DNA from: Paraliobacillus zengyii
GTDB taxonomy: Bacteria; Bacillota; Bacilli; Bacillales; Amphibacillaceae
Assembly (NCBI RefSeq): GCF_003268595.1
Contig: NZ_CP029797.1
Coordinates: forward strand, 135,001-199,000
DNA: 64,000 nt
Direction of reading: 5' to 3'
Shown piece after piece: positions 12,067-23,542 of the stretch (positions within the stretch are counted from its first letter, which is position 1; each line of letters begins with the position of its first letter). A program made the translations under genes and the position numbers. The notes below the pieces were generated by a model. It saw nothing but the letters and a program-made list of their open reading frames with translations. It was not told where the DNA came from and ran no database searches.

Positions 12067-12102
12067 AAAAAACAGAAGTCTTTGAAAGACTTCTGTTTTT
12101 TT
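12067..12102. terminator. bidirectional terminator between yacL and glpD
   Basis: AAAAAACAGAAGTCTTT pairs with AAAGACTTCTGTTTTTT around a minimal loop. It has A-runs on one side and T-runs on the other, so it can end the convergent transcripts of yacL (+) and glpD (-). Confidence 0.9.
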
Positions 12103-12158
12103 ATATATGTTAAATCATTAGTTATTCTTATTATGTGCCAAGTTTAAAGAGTCTTACA

Positions 12159-13823
12159 TTAATTTTTTTTACGTGTTTCAACAGGTTTTGTTGCATAATG
12201 AATTTCTTCTTCCAATAACTCAATATGTTGATTCAATTGATCTTCTGACCAATGGAAACGATCGTTCATATACTTAATGACTCCTGTTTTCCATTGTCGA
12301 ACATAATCAATGTCAAAGAACAATGCACTCGTACGTCTATTGAAAAAGTCAATTGGTGATACAACCATTTCCTCTTCTATGCCATATACGAGAGAGGCAA
12401 AGACATGAACAGGTAAATCGTAATGGACACTTTCATTTCCTTGTGTGTCAATAATTTCATAAACGCGCTTCACGTTCGAACCATAAAGATTTGATAGTCT
12501 TTTCGCTTCTACTTCCGTTAAACCTAGCTTCTCTCCTTTCTCTGTCCATTCTCTAATAAATGTATCCAGATTAGACGATCCACCTACATCTCCGCCTGAC
12601 AAGATGACTTTTTCTGTTTTGCATTTTACTTTATTACCTAATTCACGTCCTGCAATATCAACAATTCTTTCTGCCATTTTTCGATAACCAGTTAATTTAC
12701 CTCCGGCAATAGAAAGCAATCCACTGTCAGATTCAAAAATCTCATCTTTTCTAGAAATCTCAGAAGCACTTTTTCCTTCTTCGTGAATTAGTGGGCGAAG
12801 ACCGCTCCAACTAGATTCTACATCTTCACGATTTAATTTAACCGATGGAAACATATAGTTTGTAGCATCAATGATATAATCCATGTCTTTTTCTGTCATG
12901 TGTGGAGAAGCAACATCTTCTAAATAATGCGTATCCGTTGTTCCAACATAGGTCTTGCCAGCTCTTGGAATAGCAAACATCATCCGGCCATCATCTTCCG
13001 TGTCAAAATAAACTGCTTGTTTTAGGGGGAATCGAGTTTGATCTATGACAATATGAACGCCCTTCGTTAAGTGAAGGTATTTTCCTTTTTTAGAATGATC
13101 TTTCTCTCTTAGTTCGTCTACCCAAGGCCCTGCTGCATTGATAACCTTTTTAGCATGAATATCGTAAACGTCTCCTGATACAAGATCTTTCACTTTTGCT
13201 CCTACAACTTTTCCATTTTCATAGATAAGTGATTCGGCTTTTGTATAATTGATTGCTTGCGTTCCTCTAAATACGGCTTCTTTTAAAACTTCAAGCGTTA
13301 GCCTAGCATCATCTGTTTTATACTCTACGTAAACTCCGCCACCTTTTAATTTCTTCTCTCCTAGCAAAGGCTCTCTCTTCATTGTTTCTTTCTTACTCAA
13401 CATTTTTCGCCGTTCGCTGCGCTTTACCCCTGCTAAAAAGTCATAAACTTTCAAGCCTAATGAAGTGGAAGCCTTACCAAATGTTCCACCTTGGATTATT
13501 GGCAGCAACATCCATTCGGGACTTGTCACATGTGGAGCGTTTTCGTAAACAATTGCTCTTTCTTTACCTACTTCAGCAACAATTTTAAATTCAAACTGCT
13601 TTAAATAACGCAACCCGCCATGAACTAATTTAGTTGAACGACTAGATGTTCCGGCAGCAAAATCTTGCATTTCCACTAATCCTGTTGATAAGCCTCTTAT
13701 TGTTGCGTCTAGAGCAATGCCAGCTCCAGTTATTCCCCCGCCAATAACAAGAATATCGAGTTCTGTTTCTTTCATTTTTTGCAAATAGGTTTCACGTTGC
13801 ATCGTTGAAAAAGGTTTAACCAT
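12159..13823 (-). CDS. glpD: GlpD, aerobic glycerol-3-phosphate dehydrogenase
   Basis: GlpD oxidises sn-glycerol 3-phosphate to dihydroxyacetone phosphate with FAD and passes electrons to quinone at the membrane. The 554-residue product has the FAD-binding VIGGGITGAG loop at about residues 26-35, an SRSTKLVHGGLRYL segment and the usual family length. The ribosome binding site AGAAGGGATG precedes the ATG. It is the last gene of the glycerol block and has its own promoter and a leader terminator upstream, as expected for control by GlpP. Confidence 0.97.
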   Translation of the reverse strand: MVKPFSTMQRETYLQKMKETELDILVIGGGITGAGIALDATIRGLSTGLVEMQDFAAGTSSRSTKLVHGGLRYLKQFEFKIVAEVGKERAIVYENAPHVTSPEWMLLPIIQGGTFGKASTSLGLKVYDFLAGVKRSERRKMLSKKETMKREPLLGEKKLKGGGVYVEYKTDDARLTLEVLKEAVFRGTQAINYTKAESLIYENGKVVGAKVKDLVSGDVYDIHAKKVINAAGPWVDELREKDHSKKGKYLHLTKGVHIVIDQTRFPLKQAVYFDTEDDGRMMFAIPRAGKTYVGTTDTHYLEDVASPHMTEKDMDYIIDATNYMFPSVKLNREDVESSWSGLRPLIHEEGKSASEISRKDEIFESDSGLLSIAGGKLTGYRKMAERIVDIAGRELGNKVKCKTEKVILSGGDVGGSSNLDTFIREWTEKGEKLGLTEVEAKRLSNLYGSNVKRVYEIIDTQGNESVHYDLPVHVFASLVYGIEEEMVVSPIDFFNRRTSALFFDIDYVRQWKTGVIKYMNDRFHWSEDQLNQHIELLEEEIHYATKPVETRKKN

Positions 13824-13900
13824 ATAAAAACATCCCTTCTAGTAGTTTGTTAACTTATATAAATAAGAAACTCAGTCTTTCGGAGATTTATCATGTATCG

Positions 13901-14004
13901 AAAAAAAGAGACCACAACAACCCTTACATAAAAGAGTATCTTCTATGCTCAAGTGATGTGGTCTCTCCATCTCCGGACCTTTTTATTAATTTAAACTAAT
14001 TATA
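13901..14004 (-). promoter_or_regulatory. glpD promoter -10 and GlpP-type leader terminator
   Basis: On the minus strand a TATAAT (-10 at 13999-14004) is followed by a leader in which AGAGACCACA (13957-13966) can pair with TGTGGTCTCT (13907-13916), then a run of seven T (13901-13907). This is an intrinsic terminator before the gene. The upstream CGGAGATGGAGAGACC resembles the glpF leader element, so both are candidate GlpP antitermination targets. Sequence elements are seen; GlpP binding is inferred from the known B. subtilis system. Confidence 0.75.
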
Positions 14005-14042
14005 TCATAGATTACATACTTTTATAACAAATTAGCTTAATA

Positions 14043-16405
<2,363 letters not shown>

Positions 16406-16430
16406 GTCAATTCCCTCCCAAACAAATTTT

Positions 16431-16520
16431 AGGAGACCAAATAAGACCAACAGAATCCACCCTAGACGTATCGCCTTTAGGTGCATTTCCGTTGGTCTCC
16501 TTAGTCTCCACGAAAAATTT
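16431..16520 (-). promoter_or_regulatory. glpF leader with GGAGACC inverted repeats (candidate GlpP target)
   Basis: On the minus strand AGGAGACCAA (16492-16501) can pair either with TTGGTCTCCT (16431-16440) or, more weakly, with GTTGGTCTTA (about 16442-16451), giving mutually exclusive hairpins. The GGAGAC...GAGACCA core resembles the glpD leader. No long T-run follows, so termination efficiency is unclear; the element may act as an attenuator or limit translation. Confidence 0.6.
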
Positions 16521-16535
16521 ATTAACTTAAGGTTC

Positions 16536-16564
16536 ATTCAAACAGATGTTGAAAGCGGTGTCAA
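16536..16564 (-). promoter_or_regulatory. glpF promoter
   Basis: On the minus strand TTGACA (16559-16564), a 17-base spacer and TTGAAT (16536-16541). The -35 is perfect and the -10 has four of six consensus bases. A CcpA box overlaps the -35 and spacer. Confidence 0.75.
16550..16563. promoter_or_regulatory. CcpA catabolite-responsive element (cre)
   Basis: TGAAAGCGGTGTCA matches the cre consensus TGWAANCGNTNWCA at every position. It overlaps the -35 and spacer of the glpF promoter, so CcpA bound with HPr-Ser-P would occlude polymerase when glucose is present. Confidence 0.9.
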
Positions 16565-16604
16565 TAGATTTTCGATAATTAAATAACTTAATTGTTTAAA
16601 AAGT

Positions 16605-17159
16605 TTAATTATTAAATTCCCATAAGTTCCTGTTTGACGTCGTTACCGCTGTTGCTCCGGCTTCTAATGCAGCATTTACTTCATCAATTGTACGTATCAA
16701 TCCACCGGCTATAATTGGCACATTTGTTTTATCATGAATTTCTTTAATAATATGTGGAATAATCCCGGGAAGGACTTCTATTAAATCTGGTTGAATCGAA
16801 TCTAGCATATTATAGCTAGAATCCAATGCAATTGAATCTAGTAGAAATAACCGCTGAATCGTAATTATTTTCGCCTTTTTGGCGGTTAACAGAACATTTT
16901 TTCTAGTTGAAATTAATCCCTCGGGGCGAATGTCCCTGCATAAAAATTGGGCTGCGAATTCATCACTCTTTAAACCTTTCACCAAGTCCGCATGAAGCAG
17001 TACTTTTTTATCATGATCATGAAGCATTTTAACTAAACTTTTCAGTTGTCCAATATGTGTATTTAGTAAAACAACATACTCGTAATTTGAATTGGCCACT
17101 TTTTCTAAATCTTTTAAGTCACGAATAGCAGGTAAGATAGTTGAGTCAGATATAGTCAT
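16605..17159 (-). CDS. glpP: GlpP, glycerol-3-phosphate-responsive antiterminator
   Basis: GlpP is an RNA-binding antiterminator that, with glycerol 3-phosphate, lets polymerase read through leader terminators of glp genes and stabilises glpD mRNA. The 184-residue product has the family's TIM-barrel-like pattern, ending in a phosphate-binding IIAGGLIRT and ATAVTTSNRNLWEF tail. AAAGGAAG lies upstream of the ATG. It is the promoter-proximal gene of the block in the order glpP-glpF-glpK-glpD, as in B. subtilis. Confidence 0.94.
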   Translation of the reverse strand: MTISDSTILPAIRDLKDLEKVANSNYEYVVLLNTHIGQLKSLVKMLHDHDKKVLLHADLVKGLKSDEFAAQFLCRDIRPEGLISTRKNVLLTAKKAKIITIQRLFLLDSIALDSSYNMLDSIQPDLIEVLPGIIPHIIKEIHDKTNVPIIAGGLIRTIDEVNAALEAGATAVTTSNRNLWEFNN

Positions 17160-17379
17160 GTAGTAACTTCCTTTCCGTTTTTAACAGATATCGTAAATAG
17201 TATAGCATATGCAAAAGCTCACTTAATTCTGAAAAAAAGATAGTTTATTTTTATATATACCCCTGTTTCCAATCACCTAACTACTTATCTCGCTAGGTTA
17301 GAAAGATCTGAGCAATCGCTCTAGTTAATAGAATTTAGTTGCCTATAATGTTTGCTGGCTTGCTATCTACTTCTTAATA

Positions 17380-17463
17380 TAAACAATCTCTTATAATATG
17401 AGTATGATAGAATCTGTAAACCAATGCTTTGCCAAACTAAAATTACTTGAAAAAGCGCAGTAA
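17380..17463 (+). pseudogene. truncated second copy of the yacL 3' end
   Basis: Bases 17428-17460 match yacL 11954-11986 at 31 of 33 positions, including the FAK-LKLLEKAQ reading and the stop codon. Weaker matches with small deletions extend upstream (for example TCTGTAAACC at about 17413 against TCTGCAGACC in yacL). No start or upstream coding part remains. It sits just before ispD, where the end of yacL would be in the ancestral order, and marks the right edge of the glp block. Confidence 0.85.
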
Positions 17464-17487
17464 AAAAGGTATAACATATAAGGGATG

Positions 17488-17522
17488 ATAAAAAGTGATA
17501 ACCATCTGGTATCACTTTTTAT
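17488..17522 (+). terminator. right copy of the yacL terminator
   Basis: ATAAAAAGTGATAACC pairs with GGTATCACTTTTTAT with one bulged A. It is the diverged counterpart of 12003-12041; the loop has changed while pairing has been kept. Confidence 0.85.
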
Positions 17523-17603
17523 TTGTTTGGAACGATTTAATAGTATCAAACAACAAAATATATGTTAGTTCAAGATACGTAATAAGAGAACGGAGACATA
17601 GTC

Positions 17604-18290
17604 ATGGAGTATGTAGCTATTGTACTTGCTGCTGGGATAGGGAAGCGAATGAACATAGGTGAAAACAAACAATTTTTAAATCTAATGGATAAGCCTTTAA
17701 TTATACATACGTTAACCATATTTGAAAATGATCCATGCTGTGAAGCTATTATATTAGTAACACAACAGAATGAGCAAGAAAGAATGCAGTCTGTCCTTCT
17801 GGATTATTCCTTTACTACAGCAATTACGCTGGTAACTGGCGGAAGACATCGACAAGACAGTGTTTATAATGGTTTGTTAGCTATTCGCCCGTTTCAGGAA
17901 ACGAATGATTTTCTTGTCTTTATCCATGATGGTGCAAGGCCTTTTGTGACACAGAAATATTTACATGAGCTAGCAAAACGTGCAAAGGAAAATCGTGCTG
18001 CATTATTGGCTGTTCCAGTAACGGATACGATTAAAGAAAAGAATGGAGACCAGTTAACAACGCTTGACAGATCCAAACTTTGGGCAGCACAAACGCCACA
18101 GGTTTTTCAATTTGAGTTGATCTGGGAAGCGCATCAAAAAGCCAAAGAGACAGGTTTTGTTGGTACAGATGACACATCTTTAGTTGAGCGATTAGGTTAT
18201 TCTGTATGTATAGTCGAAGGAAGTTATAAGAACATAAAATTAACTACACCCGAAGATATAAAAAGAGCAGAGGCTTTTCTAAATAACTAG
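17604..18290 (+). CDS. ispD: IspD, 2-C-methyl-D-erythritol 4-phosphate cytidylyltransferase
   Basis: IspD couples methylerythritol 4-phosphate to CTP in the MEP route to isoprenoids. The 228 residues show the nucleotide-binding LAAGIGKRM at 8-16, the VFIHDGARPFV motif near 103-113, and the AAQTPQVF segment, all expected of active enzymes. The ATG follows a GGAGA site. Its usual partner ispF is present only as a relic immediately downstream, so the next-but-one pathway step must be encoded elsewhere if the pathway works. Confidence 0.96.
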   Translation: MEYVAIVLAAGIGKRMNIGENKQFLNLMDKPLIIHTLTIFENDPCCEAIILVTQQNEQERMQSVLLDYSFTTAITLVTGGRHRQDSVYNGLLAIRPFQETNDFLVFIHDGARPFVTQKYLHELAKRAKENRAALLAVPVTDTIKEKNGDQLTTLDRSKLWAAQTPQVFQFELIWEAHQKAKETGFVGTDDTSLVERLGYSVCIVEGSYKNIKLTTPEDIKRAEAFLNN

Positions 18291-18301
18291 CATCTCATAT
18301 T

Positions 18302-18430
18302 GTGAGAATTAGAGTGAATATCACTTGTATATTTGGGACTGATTTAGGCCAAATTAATGTAAAAGCAACTGCAACGGAAAAGTTAGGTTTTGTTCAGCAG
18401 CTCAAGCAGTTATTTTATTAATAGAAACGA
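18302..18430 (+). pseudogene. ispF: ispF relic (MECDP synthase), heavily deleted
   Basis: In one frame 18341-18394 reads DLGQINVKATATEKLGFV, the near-invariant C-terminal IspF motif (VNVKATTTEKLGF in B. subtilis). After a deletion of about six codons the frame shifts, and 18396-18425 reads AAQAVILLIE, the normal IspF tail. Upstream, 18314-18331 (VNITCI) resembles the NIDCTI segment, with the stretch between lost. The start, metal ligands and active site are gone. It lies exactly where ispF is expected, between ispD and gltX. Confidence 0.87.
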
Positions 18431-18516
18431 AAAGGAAAATGGAATAGACGCAAAAAATGCTGAAAAATGATAAAATAGTTAATATTATGGTATGAAACGA
18501 AAGGGGAAAGATAAAG

Positions 18517-19980
18517 ATGACAAAAGATATACGCGTGCGTTATGCACCAAGTCCGACTGGAAACTTACACATTGGTAATGCTCGTACGGCATTATTTAAT
18601 TATTTATATGCAAAACATCTAGGTGGGAAATTCATTATTCGTACGGAAGACACGGATGAGAAGCGTAATGTTGTAGGTGGCGAAGAAAGTCAATTAAACT
18701 ATTTGAAATGGCTTGGTGTTACTTGGGATGAGGGTGCTGATATCGGTGGTGCTTATGGACCTTATCGCCAAACAGAACGATTAGACATATATCAAACACA
18801 TGTTGCTGATTTATTGGATCGTGGTCTTGCATACAAATGTTATGTAACGGAAGAGGAATTAGAGCAAGAGCGCGAACAACAACGTGCGAATGGACAAGTA
18901 CCCAAATATTCCGGGAAACATCGTAACTTAACAGCAGAACAAATAGAGCAGTTTGAAGCAGAAGGTAGACAGCCTAGCATTCGTTTTCGTGTTCCTGAAG
19001 GTAAAACATATACGTTTAAAGATATTGTAAGAGATAATATCACGTTTGAGTCGAGTGACTTTGGTGATTGGGTAATGGTTAAGAAAAACGGTATTCCAAC
19101 ATACAATTTTGCTGTTGCTATTGACGACCATTTGATGGAAATATCAGATGTCTTAAGAGGTGAAGAGCATATCTCAAATACACCAAAACAAATGATGATT
19201 TTTGATGCATTTGGTTGGGAAGCGCCGCGATATGGTCATATGACCCTCATTTTAAATGAAAATCGCAAGAAATTAAGTAAGCGTGATGAGCATATTTTAC
19301 AATTTATCGAACAATACAAAAACTTAGGTTATTTGCCAGAAGCATTATTTAATTTCATTGCTTTATTAGGTTGGTCTCCAGTTGGGGAAGAAGAAATTTT
19401 TACACAAGAAGCGTTTATTGAAATGTTTGACCCTGATCGCCTATCAACGTCAGCGGCAATATTTGATCCTCAAAAACTGAAGTGGGTAAACAACCAGTAC
19501 ATTAAAGCTGCCAGTCTTGATAGTGTTGTAGAACTTGCATTACCGCATTTAATAACTGCAGGTAAATTACCTGAGGATATGGATGAAGAGACAAGAGAAT
19601 GGGCAATTGAGTTGATTGCTTTATACAAAGAGCAATTAAGTTATGGACAAGAAATTGTTGAACTTACTGAACTTTTCTTCCAAGCGGGCATTACATATCC
19701 AGAGGAAGCTAAAGATGTGTTATGTGGTGAACAAGTTCCTGAAGTGTTGCGTGTATTTGCTGAGAAATTGTCAGCGGTGGATGTATTGACTCCAGAAGCG
19801 GTTAAAGCAGAGATTAAAGCAACGCAAAAAGAAACAAAACAAAAAGGCAAAAACTTATTTATGCCGATTCGTGTTGCAACAACTGGTCAGGCACATGGTC
19901 CAGAATTACCGAATGCAATATACTTGTTAGGAAATGATGTTGTCCAAACTAGAATAACGAATGTATTAGAACAATTATAG
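18517..19980 (+). CDS. gltX: GltX, glutamyl-tRNA synthetase
   Basis: GltX charges tRNA-Glu (and, in most Bacillota, mischarges tRNA-Gln for GatCAB). The 487-residue class I enzyme has the HIGH-type [14 protein letters not shown] motif near residues 10-23 and the KLSKRDE form of KMSKS near 250. The ribosome binding site AAAGGGGAAAG precedes the ATG, and a TAAAAT -10-like box sits about 40 bases upstream, in what was the end of ispF. It is followed by the cysES T-box leader. Confidence 0.97.
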   Translation: MTKDIRVRYAPSPTGNLHIGNARTALFNYLYAKHLGGKFIIRTEDTDEKRNVVGGEESQLNYLKWLGVTWDEGADIGGAYGPYRQTERLDIYQTHVADLLDRGLAYKCYVTEEELEQEREQQRANGQVPKYSGKHRNLTAEQIEQFEAEGRQPSIRFRVPEGKTYTFKDIVRDNITFESSDFGDWVMVKKNGIPTYNFAVAIDDHLMEISDVLRGEEHISNTPKQMMIFDAFGWEAPRYGHMTLILNENRKKLSKRDEHILQFIEQYKNLGYLPEALFNFIALLGWSPVGEEEIFTQEAFIEMFDPDRLSTSAAIFDPQKLKWVNNQYIKAASLDSVVELALPHLITAGKLPEDMDEETREWAIELIALYKEQLSYGQEIVELTELFFQAGITYPEEAKDVLCGEQVPEVLRVFAEKLSAVDVLTPEAVKAEIKATQKETKQKGKNLFMPIRVATTGQAHGPELPNAIYLLGNDVVQTRITNVLEQL

Positions 19981-20029
19981 ATTGTATCAGTTCCATTTTG
20001 TGTTAAAATATAATATAGTATAACTAATA

Positions 20030-20278
20030 AGTGAACGTTGAAGAGGAAAAGTACTGACGTCCGTACTTAATTTAGAGAAAATCACCATTGGCTGAAAGTG
20101 ATTTTAGGTACACGTCTTGGAAATGCACCTTGGAGTCCTTTGTCGAAATCCGAGTAGACAAAGGCGGTTTTTAACCGTTAAAAAAAGCCTAAGTGGAGGG
20201 AATTTATTCCCTAAACAGAGTGGGACCGCGCATGTAAAGCGTCTCTGTGTTGATTAAGACATAGAGGCGTTTTTTTGT
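20030..20278 (+). ncRNA. T-box leader, cysteine specifier, upstream of cysES
   Basis: The stretch carries the T-box riboswitch landmarks: a Stem I region beginning about 20032 (GAACGTTGAAGAGG), a specifier TGC (Cys) at 20124-20126 in GGAAATGCACC, the T-box GTGGGACCGCG (about 20220-20230), and a terminator with an 11-bp stem (20240-20250 with 20259-20269) followed by T's. Uncharged tRNA-Cys would stabilise the antiterminator and turn on cysE and cysS. The specifier assignment fits the downstream genes. Confidence 0.93.
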
Positions 20279-20340
20279 ACGAAAAATACTAGAATTGAAC
20301 CCATTTAATTATGTGGTTGTCCATAGGGGGAAACGATATT

Positions 20341-21009
20341 ATGTGGTTATGGAAACAGCTGAAAAAAGATATGGATGTGATCTTTGATCAAGATCCAGCT
20401 GCACGTACATATATAGAGGTCTTTTTAACGTATTCGGGTTTGCATGCAATCTGGTCACACCGAGTAGCCCACATGTTTTATCGAAAAAAATTCTTCTTTA
20501 TAGCGCGTGTGATATCACAGTTTAGCCGTTTTCTAACTGGGATTGAAATTCATCCTGGTGCTCAAATAGGCAAACGTTTTTTTATTGATCATGGTATGGG
20601 AGTTGTGATTGGTGAAACATGTGAAATAGGAGATAACGTTACAATTTTCCAAGGTGTTACATTAGGTGGGACTGGAAAAGAAAAGGGGAAGCGGCATCCT
20701 ACAATTAAGGACAATGCCTTAATAGCTACGGGTGCAAAAGTATTAGGTTCTATTGTTGTTGGGGAAAGTTCGAAAATAGGTGCAGGCTCTGTTGTCTTAG
20801 AAGATGTGCCTGATCATTCAACAGTCGTAGGGATACCGGGACGTGTTGTTGTTCAAAATGGAGAGCGTATAAGAAGAGATTTGGATCATCATAAATTACC
20901 AGATCCAGTTGCGGAAGTCATTGATAATATGAAGCAAGAATTAAAAGATTTACATGATGAGTTAGAAAATTTAAAAGGAGTGAAATCAAATGACAATTCG
21001 GATGTATAA
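20341..21009 (+). CDS. cysE: CysE, serine O-acetyltransferase
   Basis: CysE makes O-acetylserine, the carbon acceptor for cysteine synthesis. The 222-residue protein has the left-handed beta-helix hexapeptide repeats ([33 protein letters not shown]) of the family. An in-frame ATG lies 30 bases upstream, but the GGGGG ribosome binding site lies between the two and fits this ATG. The last 20 bases overlap cysS. The T-box leader places it under control by tRNA-Cys charging. Confidence 0.96.
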   Translation: MWLWKQLKKDMDVIFDQDPAARTYIEVFLTYSGLHAIWSHRVAHMFYRKKFFFIARVISQFSRFLTGIEIHPGAQIGKRFFIDHGMGVVIGETCEIGDNVTIFQGVTLGGTGKEKGKRHPTIKDNALIATGAKVLGSIVVGESSKIGAGSVVLEDVPDHSTVVGIPGRVVVQNGERIRRDLDHHKLPDPVAEVIDNMKQELKDLHDELENLKGVKSNDNSDV

Positions 21010-22390
21010 TACGTTAACCCGAAAAAAAGAAGTTTTTGAACCTATAGAGCCTGGAAAGGTCAGTATGTATGTCTGTGGTCCGACAGTTTATAACTACATT
21101 CATATAGGGAATGCAAGACCAGCGATTGTATTTGATACTGCACGTCGTTATTTAGAGTTTAGTGGTTATGAAGTTAATTATGTACTAAACTTTACAGATG
21201 TAGATGATAAAATTATCAAAGCTGCCAAAGAATTAGATGAGGAAGTGCCAGAGATAGCTGAACGCTTTATTGAAGCTTATCAAGAAGATGTTGCAGCTTT
21301 GGGTGTTAAAAAGGCAACACACCATCCACGTGTAACCGAATCAATGGATGAAATAATAACATTGATTGCAGAGTTAATTGAGAAGGACTTTGCTTATGCG
21401 GCTGATGGTGATGTCTATTTTAAAACGCGTGCGTTCGATGGTTATGGAAAACTTTCTCACCAATCGATTGACGATCTACGTTCGGGTGCTAGAATTCAAG
21501 TAGGAGAAAAGAAAGATGACCCAATTGATTTTGCGCTATGGAAACAAGCGAAACCGGGGGAAATATCATGGGCATCACCTTGGGGAAAAGGTAGACCGGG
21601 TTGGCATATCGAATGTTCAGCAATGGCAAAGAAGTATTTGGGAGAGACAATTGATATTCATGCAGGCGGTCAAGATTTAGCATTTCCTCATCATGAAAAT
21701 GAAATTGCCCAATCAGAAGCTTCCACAGGTAAGAGCTTTGCGAATTACTGGATTCACAATGGCTATATTACAATAGATCATGAAAAAATGTCCAAATCAT
21801 TAGGTAATTTTATTTTAGCGCGTGAATTGATTGGGAAATTTGATCCACAGTTACTACGTTTCTTTATGCTTAGTGTGCATTATCGAAATCCGATTAATTT
21901 TAGTGAAGCATTATTAGAAGGGGCTCAAAATAGTCTGGATAGAATCAAGAATTCCTATCAAAACCTACTGCATCGTAAAGAAGCTAGTATGGATCTTACG
22001 GATGACGATAGTATTTGGTTAGATAAAATAGAGCGGTACAAGGAACAATTTATTGCAGAGATGAATGATGATTTTAACACTGCTAATGCCATTTCTGTAA
22101 TCTTTGATATAACAAAAGAAGCCAATGTTTATTTGCAATCAAAACAAACGTCAACAAACGTTATCGAAGCATTTCAAAATGCACTAGATTTGTTGTTAGA
22201 TATTTTGGGCATTAATGTAACCGAAACGGAAATGTTGGTGGATGATCAAGTAGACCAATTAATGCAACAACGTGAAAAAGCTCGAGCAAATCGAGATTTT
22301 GCTTTGGCTGATAAAATTCGAGATGATTTGAAGGCTCAAAATATTATCTTAGAGGATACACCACAAGGTACGAGGTGGAAGAGAGGATAG
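20990..22390 (+). CDS. cysS: CysS, cysteinyl-tRNA synthetase
   Basis: A class I synthetase of 466 residues. The zinc ligand Cys in [18 protein letters not shown] is followed at once by the HIGH motif (HIGN), and WHIECSAM carries another zinc ligand; KMSKSLGN is near residue 265. The start overlaps the end of cysE by 20 bases, with AAAGGAG upstream inside cysE, so translation is probably coupled and both obey the cysteine T-box. Confidence 0.97.
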   Translation: MTIRMYNTLTRKKEVFEPIEPGKVSMYVCGPTVYNYIHIGNARPAIVFDTARRYLEFSGYEVNYVLNFTDVDDKIIKAAKELDEEVPEIAERFIEAYQEDVAALGVKKATHHPRVTESMDEIITLIAELIEKDFAYAADGDVYFKTRAFDGYGKLSHQSIDDLRSGARIQVGEKKDDPIDFALWKQAKPGEISWASPWGKGRPGWHIECSAMAKKYLGETIDIHAGGQDLAFPHHENEIAQSEASTGKSFANYWIHNGYITIDHEKMSKSLGNFILARELIGKFDPQLLRFFMLSVHYRNPINFSEALLEGAQNSLDRIKNSYQNLLHRKEASMDLTDDDSIWLDKIERYKEQFIAEMNDDFNTANAISVIFDITKEANVYLQSKQTSTNVIEAFQNALDLLLDILGINVTETEMLVDDQVDQLMQQREKARANRDFALADKIRDDLKAQNIILEDTPQGTRWKRG

Positions 22391-22392
22391 TT

Positions 22393-22794
22393 ATGAAATT
22401 ACAGGATGTAAAGCAGATGAAAAGTCTGGCGTTAGCCTATATAGGTGATGGGATTTATGAATTATATGTTCGAGAATATTTGATTAATAAAGGAATTCAA
22501 AACCTACAAAACTTACATCAATCTGCCATTGGATTTGTCTCAGCTAAAGCACAAGCTAAAGTATTAATATATTGGCTCGACAAGGGTAATTTAGATGAAG
22601 AAGAACAAGCTGTTGTACGAAGAGGTAGAAATGCGAAATCTGGTTCAATTCCGAAAAACACAGATTTAAAGACATATCGTCATAGTACAGCGTTTGAAGC
22701 GTTGATTGGTTATCATTATCTAATGAAAGAGCAAGCGCGTTTAGAGGAATTGATAAATGAAGCTATAGGATTTGTAGAGAAAGGAGAGGTATAA
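22393..22794 (+). CDS. mrnC: MrnC, Mini-ribonuclease 3
   Basis: Mini-III is an RNase III catalytic domain without a double-stranded RNA-binding domain; it trims both ends of 23S rRNA precursors in Bacillota. The 133-residue product has the LAYIGDGIYELYVREYL motif with acidic catalytic residues near the N terminus. I start at the ATG after AGAGGAT and reject an in-frame GTG that lies inside cysS. It is followed by rlmB after one base. Confidence 0.95.
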   Translation: MKLQDVKQMKSLALAYIGDGIYELYVREYLINKGIQNLQNLHQSAIGFVSAKAQAKVLIYWLDKGNLDEEEQAVVRRGRNAKSGSIPKNTDLKTYRHSTAFEALIGYHYLMKEQARLEELINEAIGFVEKGEV

Positions 22795-22795
22795 T

Positions 22796-23539
22796 ATGTC
22801 AGAAGAATGGATTGTCGGTAAAAACCCTGTGGTTGAGGCGCTAAGATCAGGACGCTCTATTAATAAAATTATGGTTTCCGATCATTTGAACAGCCAAGCC
22901 ACACAAAAGTTACAAGCATTAGCAAAGCAGAGTGGAATTGTTTTACAAAAAGTACCTAAACAAAAAATAGATCAATTAGTTGATGGAAACCATCAAGGGG
23001 TGGTGGCATCTGTCGCAGCTTATTCTTATGCTTCACTAGATGATATATTTCAGTTAGCTGAAGAAAAAGAGGAAGATCCATTTTTTATTTTGTTAGATGA
23101 AATTGAAGATCCACATAATTTAGGTTCCGTTTTACGAACTGCCGATGCTACAGGGGCTCATGGTATTATTATTCCCAAACGTCGTGCAGTTGGCCTAACA
23201 GCAATCGTTGCGAAAACGTCTGCTGGAGCTATTGAATATGTACCTGTTGTACGTGTAACAAATATGGCGCAAACAATTGAGGAGTTAAAATCTCGTAATG
23301 TATGGGTAGTTGGTACGGAAGCGGAAGGCACGGAAGATTATCGAGCGTTAGAGGGAACCATGCCAATAGCACTTGTGATTGGCAATGAAGGAAAGGGCAT
23401 GAGCCGGTTAGTGAAAGAAAAGTGTGACTGGACAGTACGTTTGGCAATGCAAGGAAAAGTATCTTCTTTGAATGCTTCGGTAGCGGCTAGCTTGTTAATG
23501 TATGAAATATATCGCAAACGACATCCTTTAGGTAAATAA
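22796..23539 (+). CDS. rlmB: RlmB family 23S rRNA 2'-O-methyltransferase
   Basis: A SpoU/TrmH (SPOUT) methyltransferase of 247 residues with an N-terminal substrate-binding domain (to about 75) and the trefoil-knot catalytic domain: EDPHNLGSVLRTADA, VIGNEGKGMSRLVKE and SSLNASVAASLLMYE are the three family motifs. RlmB-type enzymes methylate G2251-equivalent ribose of 23S rRNA with SAM. The strong AAAGGAGAGGT site lies inside the end of mrnC. Confidence 0.94.
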   Translation: MSEEWIVGKNPVVEALRSGRSINKIMVSDHLNSQATQKLQALAKQSGIVLQKVPKQKIDQLVDGNHQGVVASVAAYSYASLDDIFQLAEEKEEDPFFILLDEIEDPHNLGSVLRTADATGAHGIIIPKRRAVGLTAIVAKTSAGAIEYVPVVRVTNMAQTIEELKSRNVWVVGTEAEGTEDYRALEGTMPIALVIGNEGKGMSRLVKEKCDWTVRLAMQGKVSSLNASVAASLLMYEIYRKRHPLGK

Positions 23540-23542
23540 CCG

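Noticed and set aside
16406..16537. N-terminal extension of GlpF by 44 codons
   Set aside because: The stretch is the regulatory leader with an inverted repeat; the conserved N terminus MSPVLAEFLG has its own GGGAGGG site.
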